This document shows positions 24,765-33,265 of a stretch of DNA of 64,000 nucleotides, piece by piece. The position numbers and the translations under genes are program-made. The first letter of the stretch is position 1, and the number at the start of each line of letters is the position of its first letter. This stretch comes from Candidatus Parcubacteria bacterium (GTDB lineage Bacteria; Patescibacteria; ABY1; UBA1558; GWA2-36-10), in the NCBI GenBank assembly GCA_018669975.1, contig JABHSK010000001.1, positions 158,228 through 222,227 on the forward strand, read 5' to 3'. A model generated the notes under the pieces. The model was not told the origin of the DNA, did not search any database, and saw only the letters and a list, made by a program, of their open reading frames with translations.

Positions 24765-24957
24765 AAAATAAAAAATCGGTCTTTTACACGACCGACATCT
24801 TTTTGTACTTAAATAAATTTTATTTGCGCAAAAAGTTCCCGGTCATATAAATCGGCTATTATTCATCCATAGATTAGTTACTTTTGCAAAAATCATAAAT
24901 CTGTCATTAATTAAGTAATTAACACTATACCAACTATTTATAAATCTGTCAAATTAG
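24765..24957. other. Intergenic stretch after tRNA-Asn
   Basis: Holds one small hairpin with arms CGGTC/GACCG near 24777-24800, possibly a terminator for the gene at 24958. Otherwise AT-rich with nothing recognised. Confidence 0.5.
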
Positions 24958-25677
24958 CTATTTTTTACCTAATAAGATACCCAAAATATCTTGAGCTGAA
25001 TGCTCGCCAACAACATCTTCAAAAAAATGAAGCGTATCAAACTGGCGCAGCAATACTATCACTAATATAACACAAGTGCCGAAAGCTCCCTTTAATATTG
25101 AAGATGTAAGTTGAGCTTGGGATGGAATCAGAGAGACAGTTAGTAATAAAATAAAAGCTAAAAAAGCTATTAAAAACCACTGAAAGTGAGGAATGCGCTC
25201 CTGGTATAGAACTACCATCTTTTTTCTAGCTATTTGCAAATCTCTAGCAATCCTCAAATTTTCTCTAATAACAGCCGCTTCAGCAATTGATGCTTTATTT
25301 CTATCAATTGCCCTGTTTAATTTATTTATATCAATTATGGTTGAAGATTTATTTACAAAATGATAATCCCAAGCTTTATTTTTTATAATTTTTGTATAAT
25401 GAGCTTTGATTATTTTTTTTATACTATCAGTGTGCTTTGAACCAAAATATTCAAAATTTCTATACAAAGAAGACATCATTCCATCAAAAACTGCAATTTG
25501 ATTTCTAATAGCATTGTATCTTCTACCCTGTCTAGCAATAAAAAATCCTGAAAAAGTTGCAAACAAGAAAGTTGAGATACTCAAAAATAAAGTGTGTGAA
25601 TCTGTCGGTGTAAAATTAAAAGAATAATAGACAGCTGATAGAAACAAGAATAGAGTAAATAATAAATATTTAAACAT
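24958..25677 (-). CDS. Membrane protein, DUF4239/bestrophin-like
   Basis: A 239-aa protein with two N-terminal membrane helices (residues 1-50), a long cytosolic helical part (about 55-165, including YNAIRNQIAVFDGMM) and two C-terminal helices (FQWFLIAFLAFILLLTVSLI and ILKGAFGTCVILVIVLLRQFD). This layout and the final RQFD segment resemble the DUF4239 family related to bestrophin channels; I am moderately sure. GGAGGGATT precedes the ATG. Function unknown. Confidence 0.7.
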   Translation of the reverse strand: MFKYLLFTLFLFLSAVYYSFNFTPTDSHTLFLSISTFLFATFSGFFIARQGRRYNAIRNQIAVFDGMMSSLYRNFEYFGSKHTDSIKKIIKAHYTKIIKNKAWDYHFVNKSSTIIDINKLNRAIDRNKASIAEAAVIRENLRIARDLQIARKKMVVLYQERIPHFQWFLIAFLAFILLLTVSLIPSQAQLTSSILKGAFGTCVILVIVLLRQFDTLHFFEDVVGEHSAQDILGILLGKK

Positions 25678-25752
25678 AATCCCTCCGTTAGTTTATTATT
25701 AACATTAAAATTATAACATTTTCTGTTCCAAAATAAAAATTTCCTAAGCTAA

Positions 25753-26244
25753 TCAGGAGTTTTCTAATTTTTCCAAAACAATATCTATTTCATGCCTAAC
25801 ATTATCAAACATCGGTAGATCCTTCATTTCTTCAAGTGAAAACCAACCAATATTATGAGACTCCTCTATTTGATGATTGACCTCCTGCATTGGCACCTCT
25901 ATCACATAAACAAAATCTAAATGATAGTGCTCAGGGAAATCACCATAGGGATCTATTCTTTCTTCCAATAAAAAAGTAGGTAAAGGCAAAATATTAGCCC
26001 GCTCATCAATAACTTTAACATCCTTTAAAAAAGCTTGAATATCAACACCTGATTCTTCTTTGACCTCACGCACTGCTGCTTCAACTGGATTTTCCATTGG
26101 CTCGATGTGGCCGCCTGGTGGCATCCATTTGTCATATTTAATATGATGCGTCAACAAAAACTTTCGTGGTTTCATTTTAGAAACTATAAAGACTGTAGCC
26201 GTATAATGTTTCTCCCCTAAATTAGGTATTATTTTTTTATCCAT
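25753..26244 (-). CDS. Nudix hydrolase, 163 aa
   Basis: Hydrolyses a nucleoside diphosphate linked to another group; substrate unknown. The Nudix box is complete: GGHIEPMENPVEAAVREVKEESGV, with REVKEE holding the metal-binding glutamates. It is unlike the Nudix enzyme at 17986 and belongs to the AT-rich core style with no Shine-Dalgarno sequence. It lies back to back with the gene at 26307. Confidence 0.85.
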   Translation of the reverse strand: MDKKIIPNLGEKHYTATVFIVSKMKPRKFLLTHHIKYDKWMPPGGHIEPMENPVEAAVREVKEESGVDIQAFLKDVKVIDERANILPLPTFLLEERIDPYGDFPEHYHLDFVYVIEVPMQEVNHQIEESHNIGWFSLEEMKDLPMFDNVRHEIDIVLEKLENS

Positions 26245-26293
26245 AAAATAATTTTAACACACTTACTCTAGAAAACAAAAATATGAATTATGC

Positions 26294-26299
26294 TATAAT
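26294..26299 (+). promoter_or_regulatory. -10 box implying a leaderless mRNA
   Basis: TATAAT ends 7 nt before the ATG at 26307, so transcription should begin at or next to the start codon. No ribosome site is present. Confidence 0.6.
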
Positions 26300-26306
26300 A
26301 TAAACA

Positions 26307-26966
26307 ATGGCTAAAGATATATTCCATCAATCTATTAAACAAAAAATTTGGACTAACTCTTTTGTGTTCTCTCTAATAGTTTTTGTGTTGTTTATTTTAG
26401 CTACGGCTTTACTAGAAAAACCATTTAGCCTCCTAACTATTAATAGAGCCATGGCTGGTACTTCCGCTATTATGTTTGCTGCTGCTTTTTCTCTGAGTGG
26501 CTTTTGTTACTATTGGGATTTTCTAGACACTAAGATAGCCTACCGCAAATACCTAGGCTTATTGGGATTTTGGTATGCACTGGCTTATTCAATATCTTTA
26601 TTAATAGTAGACCCAGAGAGATATCTAATTGGTTTTACAAAAAACTTTTTTACTGCCGATATTCTACTAGGCCTAATGTCCATGACTATCTTTGGATTCA
26701 TTGCCATTATTTCCAATGATAAAATAATGCTAAAAATGGGTCCTCACCGTTGGCGAAAAACTCTAAGACTTGGCTATCTGGCCTGGGTATTACTAGCCCT
26801 AAGAGCATATCTTATAGAAAAAAATCTATGGCTAGAATATTTCCAATCTCTTGAGGGCTTCCCACCACCACGATTACTCTTATCATTGTTAGTGGTTGCC
26901 GTAATAATTTTTAGATTATCTATTACATTTTCTAAATGTTTTAAATTTAAAAAAATTAACAAATAA
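26307..26966 (+). CDS. Integral membrane protein, ferric reductase-like layout, 219 aa
   Basis: Not firmly assigned. About six hydrophobic segments run through the protein, with conserved-looking HRWRKTLRLGYLAWVLLALRAYLIEK near residue 145. That H-x-x-x-L/R-x-G layout resembles MsrQ/ferric-reductase-like membrane proteins, but the heme-ligand pattern is incomplete, so this is only a suggestion. The mRNA is probably leaderless. The DoxX-like gene follows 4 bp downstream. Confidence 0.65.
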   Translation: MAKDIFHQSIKQKIWTNSFVFSLIVFVLFILATALLEKPFSLLTINRAMAGTSAIMFAAAFSLSGFCYYWDFLDTKIAYRKYLGLLGFWYALAYSISLLIVDPERYLIGFTKNFFTADILLGLMSMTIFGFIAIISNDKIMLKMGPHRWRKTLRLGYLAWVLLALRAYLIEKNLWLEYFQSLEGFPPPRLLLSLLVVAVIIFRLSITFSKCFKFKKINK

Positions 26967-26970
26967 AAAT

Positions 26971-27462
26971 ATGGTTTACACTGCAAAACATTATCTGAGG
27001 GGTTTATTAAGAATAACTATGGGCTGGATATTCCTTTGGGCTTTTTTAGATAAACTATTTGGCCTAGGCTTTGCCACTGAAGCCGGTAAATCCTGGCTAG
27101 ACGGCACTTCGCCAACTACTGGCTTCTTAAAATTTGGCACTAGCGGACCCTTGTCCACTTTTTTTCAATCTCTAGCTAGTAATATGTTGGTTGATTGGTT
27201 GTTTATGCTAGGTTTATTATTAATTGGCTTAGCATTAATTTTAGGAATTGCTATGCGCCTAGCTTGTTGGAGTGGTGCTCTACTTATGTTATTAATGTAT
27301 GTAGCAATACTTCTACCTGAGCATAACCCAATAATAGATGAACATATAATCTATTTGCTAGTGCTACTATTACTGCTCAAGACTAAAGCCGGATACCCTC
27401 TAGGTTTAGGTGGTTGGTGGTCTAATCTAAACCTTGTACAAAAAGCAAAGTGGTTGCAATAA
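26971..27462 (+). CDS. DoxX-like membrane protein
   Basis: A 163-aa protein with four hydrophobic helices. The start (LRGLLRITMGWIFLWAFLDKLFGLGF) is typical of the DoxX/thiosulfate-quinone-oxidoreductase-related family, and the middle (GLLLIGLALILGIAMRLACWSGALLMLLMY) matches its second pair of helices. Function in this organism unknown; redox partner roles are usual. Co-transcribed with the membrane protein upstream. Confidence 0.8.
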   Translation: MVYTAKHYLRGLLRITMGWIFLWAFLDKLFGLGFATEAGKSWLDGTSPTTGFLKFGTSGPLSTFFQSLASNMLVDWLFMLGLLLIGLALILGIAMRLACWSGALLMLLMYVAILLPEHNPIIDEHIIYLLVLLLLLKTKAGYPLGLGGWWSNLNLVQKAKWLQ

Positions 27463-27484
27463 AAAAAGCCCCGTCGTTGACGGG
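27461..27484 (-). terminator. Bidirectional terminator between convergent genes
   Basis: Stem CCCGTC/GACGGG with a 3-nt loop. T's follow on the minus strand, serving the small zinc-ribbon gene at 27500. Confidence 0.7.
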
Positions 27485-27499
27485 ACCGATACTATTGAC

Positions 27500-27730
27500 T
27501 CAATTGGTCGCTTGTAGGAGACGCTTGTTCCAGCTTTGCCAGGTGGTATAACCACAATGCGTGCACTTGTAGCCGACAGCACCACTGCTGTCCTGATCAA
27601 AGGAAACGTAGAAACCTTGCTCGCAATCGGGGCAAGCTCCGTTGTTCCACTCACGATTTTCCTGATGCCTGGCCCAGATACAGCCGCCAATCATGGCAGC
27701 CAAAACTAAGATGGGTAGTACGATGAGCAT
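27500..27730 (-). CDS. Small membrane-anchored zinc-ribbon protein, 76 aa
   Basis: One N-terminal membrane helix (LIVLPILVLAAMIGGCIWA) followed by a soluble domain with CPDC and CTHC, a four-Cys zinc ribbon. AGGAGG lies 7 nt before the ATG, and a terminator follows. A single-gene cassette of the Shine-Dalgarno-led style. Function unknown. Confidence 0.75.
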   Translation of the reverse strand: MLIVLPILVLAAMIGGCIWARHQENREWNNGACPDCEQGFYVSFDQDSSGAVGYKCTHCGYTTWQSWNKRLLQATN

Positions 27731-27822
27731 GGACTTTCCTCCTGTTGAGATTGTCTGTGACTAGGAATATATTGAACATAGAACTGCATAATATATACCA
27801 AAATAACACATTTGTCAATAAT

Positions 27823-27853
27823 AAAAAGCCCCGCCGAGTTCACCTCGGCGGGG
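27823..27853 (-). terminator. Terminator of the GHKL ATPase operon
   Basis: A 10-bp GC stem (CCCCGCCGAG with its complement) and a short loop, with T's following on the minus strand (AAAAA at 27824-27828 on the plus strand). Confidence 0.85.
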
Positions 27854-27873
27854 TTATATTTATCAATCAAGAT

Positions 27874-29580
27874 TTAGCTCTTCTTAGCAGAAGAGGTGCG
27901 TCGTCGACCACTAAGGCGGTCTCCATGCACAATATTATGAACCATGAAACTCAAGGTCTCACTGATAACGTTACCAACAATAGCTTCATTGTCATCGTTG
28001 CTTAGCATCAGCTGACTGATGGCAAAAGTAGCTACGGTCTCAATATAACGCATCAGACTGGTGTCGGTCTCTTCGCATTCGAACCAATAACGGTGACTCG
28101 TATTGAATGTCAACACGCCCGTCTTCATATCGAACTTGAAGGGCTCACCACTAGTGCCGACCTCATCAAAGTCGAGCTGCAGACCAGTGGAATGTCCCCG
28201 AACCAGTTGGCGCCTATGGCCTTCCGGACCGGTAACAGTACCAGGCTGGTGCTCTGGCAGATCAGTGTCAGGCTCACCTCGGGATTCACCCTTGGCTTCA
28301 GAATTAGCCTTGTCCTGATTACCTCGGGTAGCCACTGACTTCTTCTTCTGCCTACCGACAGGCTTGGCCTTTTTATGGCCTGCACCAATAGTTCCAACCT
28401 TGAATTCCTTGATCAGATCACGCAGACCCTGGCTGTCGAGCAGACCTTCGACCACTTTGAGTGCTCTCAGTCCCAACTTCTGGAAGCGGGCTTCCCGAAT
28501 GTGTGACTCGACAATGTCCAGGTGCTTCTGACCAATATCTTCAAACCATCTTTCAATACAGACACACATACCAACTAGGGCGTCGTTAGCCACAAACCTT
28601 TTGCGACCAGCGTCCAATTCAACTCCCTGACAAGCAATTTCGCCTTCGAAAATGCCAGACCTGAGAGCCTGAATTGCCCCGTCGGACAAAATGCCGTCTA
28701 TCGAATTCCAAAAAGATCTACTACTGCTAGGAATACGGAAATCATCTCCGATTTCTCCAAAGCAGACGCTGCCCTTACGAGCACCACGCGGAGTCTTCTT
28801 GGCGATAAAAACGCGAAAGCGAGTTTCCCCACAATCTTCACTAACATAGACTGCCTCATCTAGAGGTCGTCCTTCATATTCTTTGGCCACTACTTGCAAC
28901 TGAGCACGTACGTTGTCCTCACTGATAAAATCAATCTGCACTACCGTGTCAAGCTTGCGCATGACTGGACCAAACTTATCCAGAATCTGTTCAGCAAGAT
29001 CCTGAGCAGTCATCCGGGTAATAGTCCGATCCTTAATAATGCCCCAAGCCTTAATCCTGGTGCGCCAAGGTACGAAGAAAGAATCTCCGGAACGATGACG
29101 TTTAGGGTTGGCACGAGTAGCATGATATTTGATCTGCGGCCGTTCCTTGAGAGGAATAGCACCAGTATCACTCATACCACCGATATCACCAGTGTCGAAT
29201 GTCCACTCCAAGAACCCAGTCTGACCAGGCGTCTTGCGGTAATGGCAAGACGTGAAGGTAAACTTTTCGCACTTACCCAAATATGAAATCATACCACGGC
29301 CCCAGCGACCCATCTTGTCGCGACTCTTCACGGTCTTACCGATTTGAGTCAGACACTGTTCGAATTTGACTCGGGTCACACCCTGGCCATTATCGACGAT
29401 GTCCAAACCGCGTTTTTTAAGATTGATACGGATACCAATAAGCGTAGCCTTGGCGTCTAGAGCATTTTGAACTTGCTCCAGTGTCGCATCCAATAAAGAT
29501 GGATAAGTACCGGCCACCATCATCAATATTTGACCAAGATTAACATTAATCGTACTTTGACTTCCTTTTTCAGGTGTCAT
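27874..29580 (-). CDS. GHKL-family ATPase (Hsp90/MutL-like ATP fold), 568 aa
   Basis: The N-terminal ATP-binding domain has all GHKL motifs: EQVQN (Glu35, Asn39) in helix 1, DNGQGV (Asp63 to Gly67), and GRWGRGMISY (about 91-100) as the lid. This is an Hsp90/MutL-type fold. The middle (about 200-360) may be a second domain. A charged, low-complexity linker lies at about 395-450 before a C-terminal domain. The start overlaps the upstream gene's stop by 4 bp (ATGA), so the two are coupled. No kinase receiver or MutL endonuclease motif was seen. Possible roles include defence or DNA handling; unproven. Confidence 0.75.
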   Translation of the reverse strand: MTPEKGSQSTINVNLGQILMMVAGTYPSLLDATLEQVQNALDAKATLIGIRINLKKRGLDIVDNGQGVTRVKFEQCLTQIGKTVKSRDKMGRWGRGMISYLGKCEKFTFTSCHYRKTPGQTGFLEWTFDTGDIGGMSDTGAIPLKERPQIKYHATRANPKRHRSGDSFFVPWRTRIKAWGIIKDRTITRMTAQDLAEQILDKFGPVMRKLDTVVQIDFISEDNVRAQLQVVAKEYEGRPLDEAVYVSEDCGETRFRVFIAKKTPRGARKGSVCFGEIGDDFRIPSSSRSFWNSIDGILSDGAIQALRSGIFEGEIACQGVELDAGRKRFVANDALVGMCVCIERWFEDIGQKHLDIVESHIREARFQKLGLRALKVVEGLLDSQGLRDLIKEFKVGTIGAGHKKAKPVGRQKKKSVATRGNQDKANSEAKGESRGEPDTDLPEHQPGTVTGPEGHRRQLVRGHSTGLQLDFDEVGTSGEPFKFDMKTGVLTFNTSHRYWFECEETDTSLMRYIETVATFAISQLMLSNDDNEAIVGNVISETLSFMVHNIVHGDRLSGRRRTSSAKKS

Positions 29581-30311
29581 TCTTCCCTCCCTTTTTTATC
29601 TAGAGTTAACTTTCTCGATTCCTTACTACATAATCCGTGCAAAGCTTGGGCTGCATTATACAAACCATCATCTGATATACTACGCCGCAATTGACGGCGA
29701 TCATTATCAGAAAACTCATCTGACAAAACAGCTTGAGCTAAAGGCAAAAGAGCCTCTACTTGTCCCTTCAATGCCTGAAATATGGCATCACGTGAACTTT
29801 GTCTTAAGCTAGTAGGTAGCGATCGTTCAGTCCTCTGACTTGTTTTGAGAATAGGACGATCATTTAAACCAACGAAGTCTTCGGCTGGGTAACGTTTGAG
29901 TATAGCTTCGATCATAGCGAGCTTAGCTCTACCAGCATTGCAAACGTTATTAAGCACCGGAAAAAATGAATCTCTGCCAGCATAACCTAATTTCTGACAC
30001 GCTTCATCAAAAGACATCCGACCGATTGAAATAATCCATCCCAAAGACAGGACCTGTGGTGCCAAGTCTCTCAACTCAGCCACATCATATCCCCGACTAT
30101 GGAGAAAATACTTCAACCGAATAAGATTTTTACCCGAGGGCATTTTTTTACCATTAAGCCAACGATAGGCTAATGGATCAGAAGCTTTGCAGAAATCAGC
30201 CAAGGGTTTCCTGGCTGCCAATACTTGTGACTTGCCAGTTGGCAAGGTTCCTGCGTAATGATCCAAACATTGTCTGGCATTACCTGAAAAATTAACGGGG
30301 GTTTTTCCCAT
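29577..30311 (-). CDS. Probable HTH-type partner of the GHKL ATPase, 244 aa
   Basis: Not firmly recognised. The sequence ADFCKASDPLAYRWLNGKKMPSGKNLIRLKYFLHSRGYDV (about 52-95) looks like a Cro/phage-repressor-type helix-turn-helix, and a second similar helical region follows (SFDEACQKLGYAGRDSFFPVLNNV). The C-terminal part is helical and charged. AAGGAGG is near the ATG, and a promoter (TTGACA 30448-30453, TAATTT 30425-30430) lies upstream. It probably regulates or directs the ATPase with which it is coupled. Confidence 0.65.
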   Translation of the reverse strand: MGKTPVNFSGNARQCLDHYAGTLPTGKSQVLAARKPLADFCKASDPLAYRWLNGKKMPSGKNLIRLKYFLHSRGYDVAELRDLAPQVLSLGWIISIGRMSFDEACQKLGYAGRDSFFPVLNNVCNAGRAKLAMIEAILKRYPAEDFVGLNDRPILKTSQRTERSLPTSLRQSSRDAIFQALKGQVEALLPLAQAVLSDEFSDNDRRQLRRSISDDGLYNAAQALHGLCSKESRKLTLDKKGREE

Positions 30312-30424
30312 TGCTGTATGCCTCCTTCTTTCTTGGGGTCCTTGTTTTTTATCCTAAATCTATGAATTGACTTGTGAAAGAACTATCTCTAAGTAGGCGC
30401 AATAGCCCACTATATAGACATTGC

Positions 30425-30453
30425 AAATTACCATTTTAAGCAATATATGTCAA
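30425..30453 (-). promoter_or_regulatory. Promoter of the HTH-GHKL operon
   Basis: TTGACA (30448-30453), a 17-bp spacer, and TAATTT (30425-30430) on the minus strand, about 115 bp before the ATG, leaving a leader of roughly 105 nt. Confidence 0.6.
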
Positions 30454-30460
30454 TAATAAC

Positions 30461-30484
30461 AAAAAGCCCAAAAAATGGGCTTTC
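30461..30484 (-). terminator. Terminator of the P-type ATPase gene
   Basis: GCCCA/TGGGC stem with a T-rich loop and T's on the minus-strand side, just upstream of the divergent HTH promoter. Confidence 0.75.
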
Positions 30485-30509
30485 TAATATCTAATGATTT
30501 TATTATTAA

Positions 30510-33185
30510 CTACCTTCTTTTTCCTTTATAATACTTAATAAATATAGCCTTTATAACCTCTATCAAGGTGATAGTCACAAATATAACAAATAATATTACC
30601 TTCCACTCACCCCAAGTCAAAGGTACTGTCCTTAGAGCTCGATTAAAGAACGGTACATAGATTGCTACTAATTGCATGCCTAGGCCAATAATAACCGCAC
30701 CATTTAAATACTTATTTTTAAAAGGCTTTGCTTTCAAAATATTGCGATCCAAGCTCTTAATGCTAAAGACATAGAATAAAGTATCAATACCCAAGGCTGT
30801 AAAAGTAGCTGTCCTAGCTAAATCTTCGTTGCCTGTGGTTTGTAAAAAATACCAAAATATCCAGAGACTGGTACTGGCAGATAAAAAGGTAATTACTATT
30901 GTCAAAAACCTACTTTCAAAATCAAATAATTGCTTATTACGAGCACGCAATTTTTTATTCATTATTTCCTCGTCCTCTGGCTCCATAGTCAAGGCTAAGG
31001 CTGGCAAACCATCGTTAACTAAATTTACCCACAATATCTGGGCAGCCAACAAAGGTAATGGTAGTCCTAAAAGTAAACTACCAACAATAATGGCTACCTC
31101 TGAAAAACTATCCGATAATAAATATAAAATGACTTTTTTAATATTACTAAAAATTACCCTACCCTGCTTGATAGACATTACAATAGTCTCAAAATTGTTA
31201 TCCAACAAAACTAAATCTGCGGTTTCTTTAGCTACATCTGAACCACTACTGACAGCCACTCCAATATCCGCTGCTTTAAGCGCCGGCGCATCGTTAACAC
31301 CATCACCAGTCATAGAAACTGTCTCCCCTCTGTTTTGCCAGGCTTTAATAATCCTCAACTTATCAGCCGGCGTCACTCGAGCATACACTTTTATATTTTG
31401 TATACGGGAATCTAATTCCTTATCTGTCATCTTTAATAACTCATCACCAGTGACAACACTATCATTGCTGGCTGAGATTCCTAGATCCCTAGCAATTTTT
31501 TGAGCTGTGAATTTATTATCGCCAGTAATAATAACTGTCTTAATCCCAGCACGTAAAGTCTGACTGATAGTAGCCTTGGCTTCGGGACGCAGAGGATCAG
31601 ACAAACCCCAAATACCTATAAAAATAAAGTCTTGTGGGTTTTCTTTGCATTTATTAAACTCCTTGAAATCTTTAGCTACAAGTCTATAACCACCAGCCAA
31701 AACACGTAAACCACTTTTACTCAAGCTCTCCCATTGCTCTTGAAAATAACTATTGGCCGACTTGGTTAATTTAATAACTTTATTACCACTGAGATAAGAA
31801 GTAGAAAAGTTTAACATCTTTTCTGGAGCACCTTTAATAAAAATAATATCCCGTTTATCATCAAAGCTGTGCCTGGTCACCATAAATTTTCTCTGTGAAT
31901 CAAAAGGTACCTCCTCTAGACGAGGAAATTCTTTATTCAAAGATTTTGCATTTACACCCTTGGCTCCATACAATAAAAGTGCTTTTTCTGTGGGACTACC
32001 AATTATCATCCAGTTATCAGAAAATTCTTCCGGATTTTGAACGACAGAATCATTACATAAAAAAGATATCTTGGACATCATGTCTAGCTCCTTATCCACC
32101 TCTGTATCTCGAGATGAACCAACTGCTAAATCTATCCTATGTTTATGTGTCACTATTTGTGTCACTCTCATTTCTCCTTCGGTCAGCGTACCTGTTTTAT
32201 CAGTACAAATAACTGTAGTTGACCCCAAAGTCTCAGCTGAAATAAGTCTCCGCACTAAACCATTATTCTTTAAAATACGCTGCATGCCAACTGTCAAAAT
32301 CATTGTCATACTAATAACTAAGCCCTCCGGAATGGCGGCTACAGCTACAGCCACGGCCACAGTAAACATTTCTGCCCAAGGATGCCCCTGAACTATCCCT
32401 AAAACAAAAAGACCAAGAGCGACTATACCCACAAACTTAGTAATATTCTTGGCAAAGCTATCCAATTTTTTCTGTAAAGGAGTCTTTTCTTCTTTAGTCT
32501 CTTTAAGCATGACAGTAATCTTACCCATCTCAGTAAAAAAACCAGTCCCAGTAACAACCGCTTGGGCACGACCCTCAACTACTAAGGTGCCCATGAAAAC
32601 CATATTTTTTCTTTCAGCTAGAACTGTACCAACTGCTAAAGTATCTAAAGATTTTTTAACAGGCCATGATTCTCCAGTCAAAGTAGCCTCATTAACCTCA
32701 AAATCATTAATAGATAAAAGCTTAGCGTCTGCTGGCACTCTATTGCCAGATTCCAATACAATAATATCTCCAGGAACCAACAATCTTGATTCCACCCTCT
32801 GTTCATTGTTATCCCTAATGACTAAGCTCTCCTTCCGAACTACCTCGTTTAATTTTTCTAAAGATTGGTTAGCTTTATATTCCTGTATAAAACCAACTAC
32901 CACATTGAGCATCACAGCTGCTAAAATAACATAAACATCTATAGTCTCTCCAAAAAATATAGAAATAATTCCAGCAACTAATAAAACATAAACTAAGGCA
33001 CTTTTAAATTGCCCTATGAATAAGCGCCAAAGAGAAAATTTTTCAGCCTTGGCCAACTCATTAGAACCAAGCTTTCCCAAACGTTTTTCAACTTCTTTGG
33101 TGCTAAGACCCTTTTTAGTGGCATTTAATTTTTTGAGAACCTGCGTTGAACTCAAGGAATGCCAGACGTGTTCTACTTTAGACAT
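30510..33185 (-). CDS. Cation-transporting P-type ATPase (Ca2+-type, PMR1/PacL-like)
   Basis: Ion pump of about 891 aa. An N-terminal cation-ATPase domain (HVWHSLSSTQVLKKLNATKKGLSTKEVEKRLG), a TGES loop (ATLTGESWPV), the phosphorylated Asp in CTDKTGTLT, MTGDGVNDAPALKAADIGVA in the hinge, and ten membrane helices are all present. The four-helix C-terminal domain marks the P2 (Ca/Na,K/H) group. The upstream ATG at 33203 is rejected, since TATAAT (33192-33197) ends 6 nt before the ATG at 33185, implying a leaderless mRNA. Ion specificity is not certain. Confidence 0.92.
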   Translation of the reverse strand: MSKVEHVWHSLSSTQVLKKLNATKKGLSTKEVEKRLGKLGSNELAKAEKFSLWRLFIGQFKSALVYVLLVAGIISIFFGETIDVYVILAAVMLNVVVGFIQEYKANQSLEKLNEVVRKESLVIRDNNEQRVESRLLVPGDIIVLESGNRVPADAKLLSINDFEVNEATLTGESWPVKKSLDTLAVGTVLAERKNMVFMGTLVVEGRAQAVVTGTGFFTEMGKITVMLKETKEEKTPLQKKLDSFAKNITKFVGIVALGLFVLGIVQGHPWAEMFTVAVAVAVAAIPEGLVISMTMILTVGMQRILKNNGLVRRLISAETLGSTTVICTDKTGTLTEGEMRVTQIVTHKHRIDLAVGSSRDTEVDKELDMMSKISFLCNDSVVQNPEEFSDNWMIIGSPTEKALLLYGAKGVNAKSLNKEFPRLEEVPFDSQRKFMVTRHSFDDKRDIIFIKGAPEKMLNFSTSYLSGNKVIKLTKSANSYFQEQWESLSKSGLRVLAGGYRLVAKDFKEFNKCKENPQDFIFIGIWGLSDPLRPEAKATISQTLRAGIKTVIITGDNKFTAQKIARDLGISASNDSVVTGDELLKMTDKELDSRIQNIKVYARVTPADKLRIIKAWQNRGETVSMTGDGVNDAPALKAADIGVAVSSGSDVAKETADLVLLDNNFETIVMSIKQGRVIFSNIKKVILYLLSDSFSEVAIIVGSLLLGLPLPLLAAQILWVNLVNDGLPALALTMEPEDEEIMNKKLRARNKQLFDFESRFLTIVITFLSASTSLWIFWYFLQTTGNEDLARTATFTALGIDTLFYVFSIKSLDRNILKAKPFKNKYLNGAVIIGLGMQLVAIYVPFFNRALRTVPLTWGEWKVILFVIFVTITLIEVIKAIFIKYYKGKRR

Positions 33186-33191
33186 GTCTAT

Positions 33192-33197
33192 ATTATA
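33192..33197 (-). promoter_or_regulatory. -10 box implying a leaderless mRNA for the P-type ATPase
   Basis: TATAAT on the minus strand ends 6 nt before the ATG at 33185; this decides the start and leaves no room for a ribosome site. Confidence 0.6.
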
Positions 33198-33228
33198 ACA
33201 CAAATAAACGGTCTATATAAATTAAAAC

Positions 33229-33256
33229 TTGAGTTTTATAGAATTTAGGGTAAAAT
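33229..33256 (+). promoter_or_regulatory. argS promoter
   Basis: TTGAGT (33229-33234), a 16-bp spacer, and TAAAAT (33251-33256), ending 9 nt before the ATG. The mRNA would be leaderless or nearly so. Confidence 0.6.
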
Positions 33257-33265
33257 TAATACCAT

